DNA of 64,000 nucleotides from Corynebacterium suranareeae (GCF_002355155.1 NZ_AP017369.1:2108001-2172000), one strand, 5' to 3'; positions 8,432 to 16,779 are shown, numbered from the stretch's first letter. Numbers and translations are program-made. The notes: generated from the letters alone by a model not told the origin.

Positions 8432-10063
8432 TCACCCAATTCCAACCATGGTTGCCACAGTTGGGAGGAAAAATACGATGAGAGCTCCCCCGATGATGTC
8501 AAAGCTAATTCCGGTGCGGATCATTCGAGCAATGGATACGCAGCCCGAACCGTAGACGATGGCGTTCTGCGGTGTGGAAATCGGAAGCATGAACCCAAAT
8601 GAAGCACCGAATGTAGCCGCCATAGCTGGGATAACTGGATCAATACCGGCCGCTATGGCAAGTGGAACCACGATGGGAACGGTAACTGCTGCCGCTGCGG
8701 TATTACTCGTAGTTTCAGAAATTAGGATGGCTAACAACACTGCCATTCCAGTAATAACAACAGCACTTGAAACTCCAAGCATGCTGTTAAGCCCGGATCC
8801 GATCGATTCTGCGAGGCCCGAATTTCCGAGCATCGCTCCGAAAATCATGCCGCAACCAAACAAGATGATTGTCCCCCAGTCAATCTTTGCGGCATCCGAC
8901 CAATCTAGGGTGTACTTCAGCTTCTTTGACTCTACTGGGAGGAGGAATAGAAGGACAGCGCCGAGGACTGCGACAATACCTTCGTTTAGGCGTTCATCAA
9001 CAGCTTCATAGATTGCAGAGTCGACGCCAACAAAGATGCCGAGGATCGCAGGGAAGATCCACAAAAATACGGTTATTGAGAATGCGATGATTGTGTTTAT
9101 TTCTGCACGTGACATGCGCCCTTGTTGCTTCTTATGCTCGGTAACGAATTCTGCGACTCCTTCAATACGTCGCGTTTCTGGACGGTTAACTATAAAAAGG
9201 ATCACCGTCAAGGCCACCATCATGCAAATGCAGATCGGCAGTGCCGTCATGACCCATTGCCCGAAGGAAATACGTATACCAGTTGCTTCTTCAATGAGTC
9301 CGCGCCCAATCAAGTTTGGTGGGGCGCCAACTGGGGTCAAGAGACCACCGATGGACGCGCCATAAGCCAGCATCAACATCAACGCTGCACCTACTCGTAA
9401 GCGAAGTGGATCGAAGTCTTCTTTTACGATCCCTTTGTCCTGCATAAGTTGCGCAATTACGGTCAAAATTCCCAGCGCAGTCGGCAGGAGCATAGCTACT
9501 GTCGCAGTGTTGGATACAAAGGCTGAAAGCACACAGGTAATACCGCCAAAAGCCAAGATAATGCGAACTGTTGAGTTCCCAACTCCCGGCAGGCCAAGCA
9601 CAAAGAATGCCAGTCGTTGCGCAACGCCATGTTTAAGCATGGCTTGCGCCAGAATAAATGCTCCAATGAACGTGAAAATTGTGGTTGATCCGAATGGCGC
9701 TAAAACTTCAGAAGCAGGTGCCGCACCAATGACTACCAAAAGCCCAACGCCGAACAATCCGGTAACCGGAATCGGAAGAGTCTCACAGAGCCACAGCAAA
9801 ATCACACCAACTAAGACAGCTGCGATTTTCTGCTGAGTGGGGTCCATCCCTTCCGGAATGATCATCATGGCCAGGAATCCAAGTGGAGCGAGGATAAATC
9901 CTGAGACCCGACGGATGGTTTCAAACTTCTCTTCCATTGGCGAAAGCCGCTGTTGTTCCAAGCTTCTGTAAGTTCCTCCACGAAGAAGAACCTCGGCGAC
10001 GTTAGTTCGAATTGACCGCGCGCTCGATGAGGCCACAGTCGAAATCTTGTTGGGCATTTTCAT
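8432..10063 (-). CDS. DASS-family dicarboxylate/sodium symporter
   Basis: About 543 residues with a soluble N-terminus of about 70 residues, then 11 or more hydrophobic segments. Two SNT motifs stand in opposite halves (SNTATVAMLLP and ETTSNTAAAAVTVP), as in SLC13/DASS transporters, where they bind sodium and the carboxylates of di- or tricarboxylates. ATG 10063 (MKMPNKIS) is chosen because AGGAGGGAGGC directly precedes it; the longer frame to 10120 has no such site. It is divergent from a LysR regulator and next to tartrate-dehydrogenase-like and glycerate-kinase genes, so tartrate or a related C4 acid is the probable substrate. C. glutamicum has another family member (DccT/SdcS) for succinate and malate, so substrate assignment here is by context. 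Confidence 0.85.
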   Translation of the reverse strand: MKMPNKISTVASSSARSIRTNVAEVLLRGGTYRSLEQQRLSPMEEKFETIRRVSGFILAPLGFLAMMIIPEGMDPTQQKIAAVLVGVILLWLCETLPIPVTGLFGVGLLVVIGAAPASEVLAPFGSTTIFTFIGAFILAQAMLKHGVAQRLAFFVLGLPGVGNSTVRIILAFGGITCVLSAFVSNTATVAMLLPTALGILTVIAQLMQDKGIVKEDFDPLRLRVGAALMLMLAYGASIGGLLTPVGAPPNLIGRGLIEEATGIRISFGQWVMTALPICICMMVALTVILFIVNRPETRRIEGVAEFVTEHKKQQGRMSRAEINTIIAFSITVFLWIFPAILGIFVGVDSAIYEAVDERLNEGIVAVLGAVLLFLLPVESKKLKYTLDWSDAAKIDWGTIILFGCGMIFGAMLGNSGLAESIGSGLNSMLGVSSAVVITGMAVLLAILISETTSNTAAAAVTVPIVVPLAIAAGIDPVIPAMAATFGASFGFMLPISTPQNAIVYGSGCVSIARMIRTGISFDIIGGALIVFFLPTVATMVGIG

Positions 10064-10073
10064 GCCTCCCTCC

Positions 10074-10091
10074 TGATAGTTGCTACTATCA
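10074..10091. promoter_or_regulatory. Inverted repeat in the transporter leader
   Basis: TGATAGT-TGCT-ACTATCA, 7-bp arms, immediately upstream of the transporter's ribosome site. It could be an operator or a small leader hairpin. It differs from the CATAGGA palindromes nearby. Confidence 0.5.
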
Positions 10092-10140
10092 GCATGTGAT
10101 GTGATCTGGGTTACGTCCAAGACAAATTCTCACTACCACC

Positions 10141-10157
10141 CATAGGACGTTCCTATG
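10141..10157. promoter_or_regulatory. Palindromic LysR-type operator, divergent promoter
   Basis: CATAGGACGTTCCTATG: 7-bp arms around CGT, and it contains the T-N11-A core typical of LysR-type binding sites. It lies between the divergent transporter and LysR genes, 13 bp before the chosen LysR start. A near-identical copy stands before the dehydrogenase gene. Confidence 0.7.
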
Positions 10158-10169
10158 TCAGGAGTACAC

Positions 10170-11084
10170 GTGGATATACGGCAGCTAACTTATTTTCTCG
10201 GGGTTATTGATCATGGGGGTTTTAGTCGCGCGGCAGATGCACTGCACGTCGCCCAACCGTCGCTTTCACAGTCCATTCGCTCACTTGAGCGCAGGCTCGG
10301 TGTGGAGCTTTTCCATCGAACAGGTCGACGGGCTGAGCTGACTAGCGCTGGAGAACGTTTAGTTCTTCCAGCTCGGCAAGTATTGCGGGACCTTGATGTC
10401 GCACGACGCGCTGTATCCTCTGTTCGTGCTCTAGAGTCAGGAACTGTGGAATTGGCTGCCATGCCTAGTCCCGGCGTGGAGCCACTAACCGGACTCATTA
10501 GAGATTTTCATGCTCGGTATCCGGGAATGATGGTCAACGTTGCAGGTGTTTTCACGCCGTCCGAGACTGTTGAAGCAGTCCGTTCGGGAACTGCAGAAAT
10601 AGGCTTGCTCGGATCGTCTGGCCAACCGCAAACTGCAGATCTAGATGTTTGTCAGCTGGAGTCGCAACCTTTAGTGCTAATTTCTCCACCTGGCACTGAA
10701 ACCGACTCGGAAACCATCGAAAGAAGAAGTCTCAACGGGCTGCGCTTCGTCATCTCCCCTCGAGGTTCATTAATGCGCCAGCTCATCGACAACGCGCTTG
10801 TGCATGACTCCGCAACAAGTGTCATTGCCGAAATGGAGCATCGCACTTCCCTACTTCCCCTAGTGCGCTCTGGGATAGGACATACAGTCATGCCGGATTC
10901 ATGGAGGGAAATTGCACAAAGCAGTGGTTGCGTAGTTCGCAGAATTGTTCCCGAAGTCAATCTGGATATTTTCGCCGTCAGTCGCAGGGGTGAACTGACT
11001 CCTGGTGGACAGGCGTTGATGGCATTGATTCACAGTCGGGCTCTTGGCTCCCATACCGTGAGCGATTCAAGCTCGAAGACATAG
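10170..11084 (+). CDS. LysR-type regulator of the tartrate-like cluster
   Basis: About 304 residues. The N-terminal winged HTH reads DIRQLTYFLGVIDHGGFSRA then AQPSLSQSIRSLERRLGVEL, followed by a substrate-binding domain. GTG 10170 is preferred: AGGAG lies 5 bp upstream and the protein then begins with the family-typical 'xDIRQLTYF'. The in-frame ATG 10155 falls inside the palindromic operator and lacks a ribosome site. Divergence from the transporter and the shared palindrome before both promoters suggest that it regulates itself, the transporter and the downstream catabolic genes in response to a carboxylate such as tartrate or a breakdown product. The effector is not visible from sequence. 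Confidence 0.85.
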   Translation: MDIRQLTYFLGVIDHGGFSRAADALHVAQPSLSQSIRSLERRLGVELFHRTGRRAELTSAGERLVLPARQVLRDLDVARRAVSSVRALESGTVELAAMPSPGVEPLTGLIRDFHARYPGMMVNVAGVFTPSETVEAVRSGTAEIGLLGSSGQPQTADLDVCQLESQPLVLISPPGTETDSETIERRSLNGLRFVISPRGSLMRQLIDNALVHDSATSVIAEMEHRTSLLPLVRSGIGHTVMPDSWREIAQSSGCVVRRIVPEVNLDIFAVSRRGELTPGGQALMALIHSRALGSHTVSDSSSKT

Positions 11085-11096
11085 GCCGTTCCTATG
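11080..11096. promoter_or_regulatory. Second copy of the LysR palindrome, upstream of the dehydrogenase gene
   Basis: CATAGGCCGTTCCTATG differs from the copy at 10141-10157 at one base. It overlaps the LysR stop codon and lies 90 bp before the dehydrogenase start, so one regulator could control both units. Confidence 0.7.
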
Positions 11097-11186
11097 TGGG
11101 GTGGTGGAAATTGGTCTTGGACTTCCCTTGAACGCCAAATTTAAATGGGGTGTGTCACATTCACTCTAGGAGCAAGGGAAATTCAC

Positions 11187-12263
11187 ATGACTTCTCAAGT
11201 ATTCGAAATTGCGTCCATTCCAGCTGACGGTGTTGGTCATGAAGTTGTCGAAGCTGGACGCGATGTCCTCGACGCTTTGGCGAAGAACTCAGGTGGCGCA
11301 TTCGCATTCGATTGGAAAGATTTCGATTGGGGCAGCGAGTACTACGCCCGACATGGTCGCATGATGCCAGAAGATGGTCTTGATCAATTGAAAGACCTCG
11401 ACGCCATCTTCTTCGGTGCTGTGGGGTGGCCAACAGTTCCAGATCACGTGAGCCTGTGGGGTTTACGAATCGCCATTTGTCAGGGATTTGATCAGTGGGC
11501 AAATATCCGTCCAGTGAACTTCCTTCCGAATGTTGCATCCCCCATTGTCGATGCCCACGAACGAAACCTTGATTGGATCGTGGTTCGAGAAAACTCCGAA
11601 GGCGAATATTCCGGATTTGGTGGCCGCAACTTTTCGGGACGTGCAGGTCTTGGCGAGGTTGCTACCCAATCTGCAGTGTTCACTGAAGTTGGATGCGAAA
11701 GAATTTTCCGCTACTCCTTTGACCTGGCTCGAACCCGTCCACGGAAGAAACTGTCAAAGGTGACAAAGTCGAATGCACAGCAATTTGGAATGGTGCTGTG
11801 GGATGACGTATTCGATCGCGTCGCACAGGAGTATCCAGATGTGGAGACCGAGTCAGTGCTCGTGGATGCAATGGCAGCAAAGTTTGTTCTCAAGCCAGAA
11901 GACCTCGATGTTGTGGTCGCTTCCAATCTGCATGCGGACATCTTGTCTGATTTGGGTTCCGCAATGGCTGGTTCATTGGGGCTTGCTGCAAGTGCAAACC
12001 TCAACCCAGAGCGTCGCTTCCCTTCGATGTTTGAGCCTGTGCATGGTTCTGCGCCAGATATCGCAGGCCAGGGAATCGCAAACCCTGTGGGACAGATCGG
12101 TTCTGCTGCCCTCATGCTCGATCACTTCGGGCTCAACGACGAAGCAAATCGAGTGCGCAATGCAATTGAGAAGACTTGCGCAGAAGGTATCAAGAGCCGC
12201 GAGGTTGGCGGTTCGTCCTCCACTCGCGATGTCACTTCCGCCATCATCGACAACTTGAGCTAA
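11187..12263 (+). CDS. ttuC: Tartrate dehydrogenase/decarboxylase-type (beta-decarboxylating) enzyme
   Basis: 358 residues of the isocitrate/isopropylmalate dehydrogenase superfamily. Landmarks are IASIPADGVGHEVVEAG at the N-terminus, WIVVRENSEGEYSGFGGR (substrate-loop region of the tartrate/D-malate branch), VASNLHADILSDLGSAM (metal-binding aspartates) and EPVHGSAPDIAGQGIANP (nucleotide-binding loop). The 'VRENSEGEYSG' form and the adjacent glycerate kinase favour tartrate dehydrogenase/decarboxylase, which can turn meso-tartrate into D-glycerate and also oxidises L-tartrate and D-malate. D-malate dehydrogenase is the main alternative. ATG 11187 has AGGAGCAAGGG upstream. The stop overlaps the next start (TAATG), so the two genes are co-translated. 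Confidence 0.82.
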   Translation: MTSQVFEIASIPADGVGHEVVEAGRDVLDALAKNSGGAFAFDWKDFDWGSEYYARHGRMMPEDGLDQLKDLDAIFFGAVGWPTVPDHVSLWGLRIAICQGFDQWANIRPVNFLPNVASPIVDAHERNLDWIVVRENSEGEYSGFGGRNFSGRAGLGEVATQSAVFTEVGCERIFRYSFDLARTRPRKKLSKVTKSNAQQFGMVLWDDVFDRVAQEYPDVETESVLVDAMAAKFVLKPEDLDVVVASNLHADILSDLGSAMAGSLGLAASANLNPERRFPSMFEPVHGSAPDIAGQGIANPVGQIGSAALMLDHFGLNDEANRVRNAIEKTCAEGIKSREVGGSSSTRDVTSAIIDNLS

Positions 12264-13390
12264 TGGCTACCGTTCTTATCTGCTGCGACAAGTTTAAAGG
12301 TTCGGCAACTTCCGTAGCAGTATCCGAAGCTCTAGGTCAAGGTCTGATAAGAGCCGGTCATACTGTTCTTACTGCACCGCTCGCCGACGGTGGTGACGGC
12401 ACTTTAGAAGCCTTCGACTCTCTTGGGTACAAGCGGGAATCATCTTTAGCCACAGGTTCTGGCGGGCTCAAGTTTGAAACCCAGTTTTCTTTAAATGGTC
12501 AGACTGCGGTTATTGAGATTGCCCGAATTTGTGGATTAGATTTGGTTGCACCAGAAGGCGGACTCCCCTCGGCACAATCTGCCCGTCAGGCTGGTACTTG
12601 GGGTGTTGGCGAGGTGATCAAATCAGCGCTTGAAAAAGGAGCTCAGCGGATCATCATTGGGCTTGGTGGCAGCGCGACCACTGATGCCGGCTTCGGAATG
12701 GCTCAGGCTCTTGGCGTGGAATTCTTCGATTCAAACGGATCGCAGGTCGCCCAAGTCGGCAATATCGGATTGGTTCAAGGAATAAGTCTGGACCACTTAG
12801 ATCCTCGTCTAGAAAAGGCCAAGTTCATTGTCGCATCAGATGTACGCAATCCGCTGTGTGGTGTCGATGGCGCTGCCAAAATTTATGGCGCACAAAAAGG
12901 GTTATCCGCTGAAGATACGCCTGGTGTCGATGCAGCAATACGGAACTTTGCCAATGTGTTTGAACAAGCTCTCGGGCTCACCACCCTTGCACAAACAGCT
13001 GGAGCGGGCGCAGCGGGGGGCTTGGGTTTCATGGCAATGGCGTTGTTGTCTGCAGAGATGCGCTCCGGCGTGGACATGATTCTTAATGAAACCGGGGGTG
13101 AAAAGATGCTTGCACAGGCAGATTTAGTCATCACTGGAGAAGGACGCATTGATACACAGACCCTCAGCGGGAAAGCTCCTACTGGAATCGCCAAACGGGC
13201 ACGTGCAAAAGGAATTCCAGTACTGGCGGTTTGTGGGCAGAACCTATTGGATCCAGCAATCTCAAATGAGCTATTTGAAGACATCTACAGCCTTACCGAT
13301 TTCGAATCTGACATCAATGAATGCATTCGAAACCCGCTCCCAATTTTGGAAGGTATCGGTTTTAACATCGCCAAACATCATCTGAGTTAG
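12263..13390 (+). CDS. glxK: Glycerate 2-kinase (GlxK/GarK family)
   Basis: 375 residues. CDKFKGSATSVAVSEALGQG at the N-terminus, PLADGGDGTLEAF, GLGGSATTDAGFGMAQALG and ITGEGRIDTQTLSGKAPTGI are the conserved motifs of the GarK/GlxK glycerate kinase family, which phosphorylates D-glycerate to 2-phosphoglycerate. Its start ATG overlaps the dehydrogenase stop. Together with that enzyme it would connect tartrate (or hydroxypyruvate/glycerate) to glycolysis. A strong terminator follows at 13428. The assignment to the family is firm; the physiological substrate route is inferred from the neighbour genes. Confidence 0.9.
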   Translation: MATVLICCDKFKGSATSVAVSEALGQGLIRAGHTVLTAPLADGGDGTLEAFDSLGYKRESSLATGSGGLKFETQFSLNGQTAVIEIARICGLDLVAPEGGLPSAQSARQAGTWGVGEVIKSALEKGAQRIIIGLGGSATTDAGFGMAQALGVEFFDSNGSQVAQVGNIGLVQGISLDHLDPRLEKAKFIVASDVRNPLCGVDGAAKIYGAQKGLSAEDTPGVDAAIRNFANVFEQALGLTTLAQTAGAGAAGGLGFMAMALLSAEMRSGVDMILNETGGEKMLAQADLVITGEGRIDTQTLSGKAPTGIAKRARAKGIPVLAVCGQNLLDPAISNELFEDIYSLTDFESDINECIRNPLPILEGIGFNIAKHHLS

Positions 13391-13427
13391 CGATATTTCA
13401 GCAAACCGATTGCTATTCGATGAGCCA

Positions 13428-13474
13428 GACAGCGCTCTGATCTTTCATCCGAGAGATCAGAGCGCTGTCTTATT
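13428..13474 (+). terminator. Terminator of the catabolic operon
   Basis: A 16-bp perfect stem (GACAGCGCTCTGATCT against AGATCAGAGCGCTGTC) with a 10-nt loop, followed by TTATT. Confidence 0.88.
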
Positions 13475-13491
13475 CCTAAGAAATGGCCTGC

Positions 13492-13515
13492 AGCGGGGAG
13501 TACTCCCCGCTTTTG
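13492..13515 (+). terminator. Loop-free palindrome with T-run, second terminator
   Basis: AGCGGGGAGTACTCCCCGCT is a perfect 20-bp palindrome followed by TTTG. It can act as a terminator or as a protein-binding palindrome ahead of the secreted-protein genes. Confidence 0.55.
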
Positions 13516-13594
13516 CGGTACTTCCATTTTGCCTGCTTTACGGTGAAGTTCATCAGCTACAAAGCACATGCCAGATAGCTGAAAAGGAAACCAC

Positions 13595-13642
13595 TCCCCT
13601 CCTCGGAAAGTAGGAACCATGTCTTCATTCACACGTCGTCTC
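13595..13642 (+). repeat. 48-bp direct repeat, copy 1 (leader and signal-peptide start)
   Basis: It is identical to 13989-14036 except for one base (13611 T against C) and covers the ribosome-site region and the first 8 codons of the two tandem secreted-protein genes. Confidence 0.85.
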
Positions 13643-13960
13643 ACTATCACTGCGGTAACCGTTGCAATAGCCGCTACTTCTCTCCTCGCAGCCACAACAC
13701 CAGCATCAGCCGCCTGCCTCGATGCAAATGGTCAGCAGATTGGACCACTCCGAGTACATGCTTCAAGTGAAAATACCAGCCGCGTAAATGATTGCGAGAA
13801 AGTTAATCTCGGTACCTTCTGGGAAGGGACCAACGGCGAGCCGGGGAACTTCGGCATCTTCAATTTCAAATATGCCAACAACAAATACTTCGTCGTAGGA
13901 ATCAATGACATCACTGGTCTTGGATCCTCTGACCAGAATCCCCTAGGAACCTTCGGATAG
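13619..13960 (+). CDS. Small secreted protein, paralogue A
   Basis: 113 residues with a clear Sec signal peptide: positively charged start (MSSFTRR), hydrophobic core, and an ASA/A cleavage site after residue 31. The mature part has two cysteines (C33, C59) likely to pair in a disulfide. It ends with the pattern FKYANNKYFVVGI ... GLGSS.QNP.GTFG, which the next gene shares. AAAGTAGGAA precedes the ATG. I do not recognise the family. It is an exported protein of about 8.5 kDa from a tandem duplication. Both copies follow two strong terminators, so they are expected to have their own promoter. Confidence 0.8.
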   Translation: MSSFTRRLTITAVTVAIAATSLLAATTPASAACLDANGQQIGPLRVHASSENTSRVNDCEKVNLGTFWEGTNGEPGNFGIFNFKYANNKYFVVGINDITGLGSSDQNPLGTFG

Positions 13961-13988
13961 TCGAAATAGAAGCCTCACCCTTTTCAAA

Positions 13989-14036
13989 TCCCCTCCTCGG
14001 AAAGCAGGAACCATGTCTTCATTCACACGTCGTCTC
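13989..14036 (+). repeat. 48-bp direct repeat, copy 2
   Basis: Matches 13595-13642 with one mismatch, 394 bp downstream. Confidence 0.85.
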
Positions 14037-14351
14037 CCTGTCACCGCAGTTACTGCAGTACTTGCCTCGTCCACCCTTCTCGCTGCGGCAACACCTGCTT
14101 CAGTTAAATGCGTGCACCCTCACTCAGAACACGTGGGCCCATTGCATGTTTATGGATCTAGTGAAAACTCAGATCGATTTGATGTGTGCGGGAAGATTGA
14201 TTTCGGAACCCATTGGGAAGGCACTGGAATCCACACTGGCCAGTTTGGGTTATTTAATGTTAAGTATGCAGACAATAAGTTTTTCGTTGTCACCATTGAT
14301 GATGCCGGCCTAGGCTCCTCCAACCAGAACCCCACTGGTACCTTTGGATAA
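14013..14351 (+). CDS. Small secreted protein, paralogue B
   Basis: 112 residues, homologous to the preceding gene over its full length. It has the same MSSFTRRL signal start, both cysteines at the same positions (C33, C59), and the shared motifs F.WEG or H.WEGT, GLF.VKYADNKFFVV and QNPTGTFG. The signal cleavage region has changed from ASAA to ASVK, so cleavage may be less efficient or shifted. The leader is almost identical to that of copy A, but the mature sequences have diverged strongly. This suggests a duplication followed by diversifying change or gene-conversion of the 5' part. Function unknown. Confidence 0.78.
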   Translation: MSSFTRRLPVTAVTAVLASSTLLAAATPASVKCVHPHSEHVGPLHVYGSSENSDRFDVCGKIDFGTHWEGTGIHTGQFGLFNVKYADNKFFVVTIDDAGLGSSNQNPTGTFG

Positions 14352-14389
14352 CACCAATCCGTGTGAACAAGCTGGCCTAGACTTGAAAC

Positions 14390-15088
14390 ATGGTCGACAT
14401 CTTGGAACTCATCGGTCCCCTACCTTCTGTGTCTACGCCAGAGTTAAGGGCAATTGTCGTGACTGCCATTAATGGTTCTACCACTATTAATGGCACGTCT
14501 GGTCAGCTTGGAAATTCCACGGATACGGAACTTCTGTTGGCGCTTCGCAGGTGGTCGGATGTGGTGTTGGTGGGGTCGAGCACGGTGAAGGCTGAAAATT
14601 ATGGCGGTGTGAAGGTTTCGCCTGAAATCCAGAAGCAACGCCAGGAGTTGGGTCAGGAAGCGATTCCGCCGATTGCGGTGATGTCAGGGTCGTTGAATTT
14701 TGATGTGGATACTCGCTTTTTCCTTGAGGCCGAAGTGCCGCCGATCATCATCACGGATAATTCCGATCAAACAAAGCAGCAGAGGTTGGTGGATGCTGGG
14801 GCTCAGGTTATTGAGGTGGAGACGTTGACGGCGGAGGTGGGCGTCGAAAAGCTTAGGTCTTTGGGTTACGCCCGCATTGATTGTGAGGGCGGTGCGACGT
14901 TGTATGGGCAGATGTTGGCCGCCGATCTTGTTGATGTGTGGCATCACACGATTGATCCGACGTTGTCGGGCAGCGTGGAACGCCCCACGGTGAAGGGCGG
15001 CGATGCTGCGCCGCGTCGATTCGCGTTGGAGCACGTCTTTGTCGATGATGACAGCACGTTATTCTTGCGGTATAAGCGCGCCAAGTGA
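14390..15088 (+). CDS. RibD C-terminal domain-like reductase (dihydrofolate-reductase fold)
   Basis: 232 residues. The pattern fits the RibD C-terminal/pyrimidine reductase fold: AIVVTAINGSTTINGTSGQL near the start, LRRWSDVVLVGSSTVKAENY (NADPH-site region), then EKLRSLGYARIDCEGGATLYGQ (the GG loop) and a C-terminal LVDVWHHTIDPTLSG. The fused deaminase domain of bifunctional RibD is absent, so it is a stand-alone reductase that acts on a riboflavin-pathway intermediate or an unknown pteridine or pyrimidine. M. tuberculosis Rv2671, immediately upstream of the aftC orthologue Rv2673, is such a protein, and the position here matches. Not strongly linked to neighbours by overlap. Confidence 0.8.
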   Translation: MVDILELIGPLPSVSTPELRAIVVTAINGSTTINGTSGQLGNSTDTELLLALRRWSDVVLVGSSTVKAENYGGVKVSPEIQKQRQELGQEAIPPIAVMSGSLNFDVDTRFFLEAEVPPIIITDNSDQTKQQRLVDAGAQVIEVETLTAEVGVEKLRSLGYARIDCEGGATLYGQMLAADLVDVWHHTIDPTLSGSVERPTVKGGDAAPRRFALEHVFVDDDSTLFLRYKRAK

Positions 15089-15133
15089 GTGTTGGTCTCT
15101 CCGGATCTACTGGGTATTCGCTAGATTAGTCAC

Positions 15134-16372
15134 GTGAGTTTCTCCCCGGTAGCACCTTCTATATCAGCCCCCACGCCGCGCCGTAGCAGGTTCGATGGCA
15201 TCGGCAACGCAGTCGCATGGCCGTTGGCCATTTTATTAATGGCGCACCGCTTCTTCGTGCTTGCGATTAACGGCGCGGTCACCGACGATTTCACGACAGT
15301 TTATAGTGCTTTACGACGTTTCGTTGAAGGTGTTCCGGTCTACAACGAGGTCTACCACTTCGTCGATCCGCACTACCTTTATAACCCCGGCGCCACTCTC
15401 CTGTTGGCACCATTGGGATATATCACCCATTTCACGTTGGCACGGTGGATGTTTATTGCGGTAAACCTCGTGGCGATCGCCTTGGCTTTAGGGCTTTTAA
15501 CCAGGCTGTCTGGGTGGGCGTTGCGCAGCATGGTGTGGCCCATTGCGATCGCGTTGGCGATGTTGACGGAAACTGTGCAAAACACGTTGATCTTCTCCAA
15601 CATCAACGGAATTTTGCTGCTCATGCTCGCTATATTCCTCTGGTGTGTGGTGCACAAAAAGCCCTGGCTGGGTGGCCTGATCATCGGTTTAGCCATCCTG
15701 GTCAAGCCCATGTTCTTGCCACTGCTTTTCCTACCACTGGTGAAAAAGCAATGGGGAGCATTGATTCTCGGCGTCCTGACCCCAGTCCTGTTTAATGTCG
15801 CAGGTTGGTTTTTGGTTCCTGGAGCCTCCGAATACATCACCCGCACCATGCCGTATCTCGGTGAAACCCGCGATTTTGCCAACAGCTCACTTCCAGGCCT
15901 AGCCATTTATTTTGGTATGCCTACCTGGCTCGAAACAACATGGTTCTTAATCTTTGGAGCAATGGTTGGTCTAGCGGTCCTAGCCCTTTTGCGATTTCGC
16001 AACACTGAGCCCTACTTCTGGGCTGCAACCACCAGCGGCGTCCTTTTGACTGGCGTGTTCTTCCTGTCCTCTTTGGGGCAAATGTACTACTCCATGATGA
16101 TTTTCCCCATGATCTTCACCCTGCTTGGAAGCCGTTCCGTATTCCACAACTGGGTCGCATGGGTTGCCGCTTACTTCTTCCTCTCCCCCGATGCCTTCAC
16201 CTCACAACGCCTGCCCGACCTGGCCCGCTGGATGGAATTTTTCAGAGCCACCATCGGTTGGGGACTATTGATAGTGGTTACATTTGTCTCGGCACTAATC
16301 TGGTTCATTATCGATATCCGAGCTAAAAGAACCCCTACCCCACAGCCTGAACAATTTGAGAGGACAGCATGA
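15134..16372 (+). CDS. aftC: Alpha-(1->3) arabinofuranosyltransferase AftC
   Basis: 412 residues, about ten hydrophobic segments, GT-C fold glycosyltransferase (DUF2029/GT87-like). It has the early acidic loop NGAVTDDFTTVYSALRRF, where such enzymes carry their catalytic acidic residue. AftC adds branching alpha-1,3 arabinose during arabinan synthesis of arabinogalactan and lipoarabinomannan, using decaprenyl-phospho-arabinose at the outer face of the membrane. GTG start. Its stop overlaps the msrB start (ATGA). The name rests on synteny with Rv2673-Rv2674 (aftC-msrB) in M. tuberculosis, plus topology; other GT87 mannosyltransferases are the alternative. Confidence 0.82.
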   Translation: MSFSPVAPSISAPTPRRSRFDGIGNAVAWPLAILLMAHRFFVLAINGAVTDDFTTVYSALRRFVEGVPVYNEVYHFVDPHYLYNPGATLLLAPLGYITHFTLARWMFIAVNLVAIALALGLLTRLSGWALRSMVWPIAIALAMLTETVQNTLIFSNINGILLLMLAIFLWCVVHKKPWLGGLIIGLAILVKPMFLPLLFLPLVKKQWGALILGVLTPVLFNVAGWFLVPGASEYITRTMPYLGETRDFANSSLPGLAIYFGMPTWLETTWFLIFGAMVGLAVLALLRFRNTEPYFWAATTSGVLLTGVFFLSSLGQMYYSMMIFPMIFTLLGSRSVFHNWVAWVAAYFFLSPDAFTSQRLPDLARWMEFFRATIGWGLLIVVTFVSALIWFIIDIRAKRTPTPQPEQFERTA

Positions 16373-16779
16373 CAGACTTCAAACTCATCAGCGATGACCA
16401 GTGGCGCGAGCGCCTCACCCCACAGGAATTCCATGTCCTCCGCGAAGCCGGCACGGAACCACCACATGTTGGTGAATACACCAACACCACCACAGAAGGT
16501 GTGTACTCATGTCGTGCTTGTGGTGAAGAACTCTTCCGCTCAACTGAGAAATTCGAGTCCCACTGCGGTTGGCCTTCCTTCTTCTCCCCACTTGCCGGAG
16601 ACAAAATCATTGAGAAAGTCGATCTCTCTCTTGGCATGCGCCGAGTCGAAGTACTGTGTGCCAACTGCGGTTCCCACATGGGCCACGTTTTTGAAGGCGA
16701 AGGCTACGACACCCCGACCGATCTTCGCTACTGCATCAACTCCATTAGCTTGACGTTGGAAGAAAAGCCGGTTTCCTAA
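16369..16779 (+). CDS. msrB: Peptide-methionine (R)-S-oxide reductase MsrB
   Basis: 136 residues. Zinc-binding pairs C48/C51 (CRACG) and C97/C100 (CANCGSHMGHVF), the conserved HCGWPSFF with C66, and the catalytic C122 in RYCINSISL are all present. It repairs methionine-R-sulfoxide in oxidised proteins using thioredoxin-type electron donors. ATG overlaps the aftC stop, so it is co-transcribed. An IS5-like element sits immediately behind its TAA stop codon, and the stop codon itself is the duplicated target, so the protein is intact. The native terminator is displaced by nearly 1 kb. Confidence 0.95.
   Translation: MTDFKLISDDQWRERLTPQEFHVLREAGTEPPHVGEYTNTTTEGVYSCRACGEELFRSTEKFESHCGWPSFFSPLAGDKIIEKVDLSLGMRRVEVLCANCGSHMGHVFEGEGYDTPTDLRYCINSISLTLEEKPVS

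Noticed and set aside
8559..9365. Several long plus-strand frames opposite the DASS transporter
   Set aside because: Shadows of a hydrophobic membrane gene; no ribosome site or recognisable motif.
10090..10115. GlxR (cAMP receptor) site before the transporter
   Set aside because: Only one TGTGA half is convincing; the partner half does not match TCACA.
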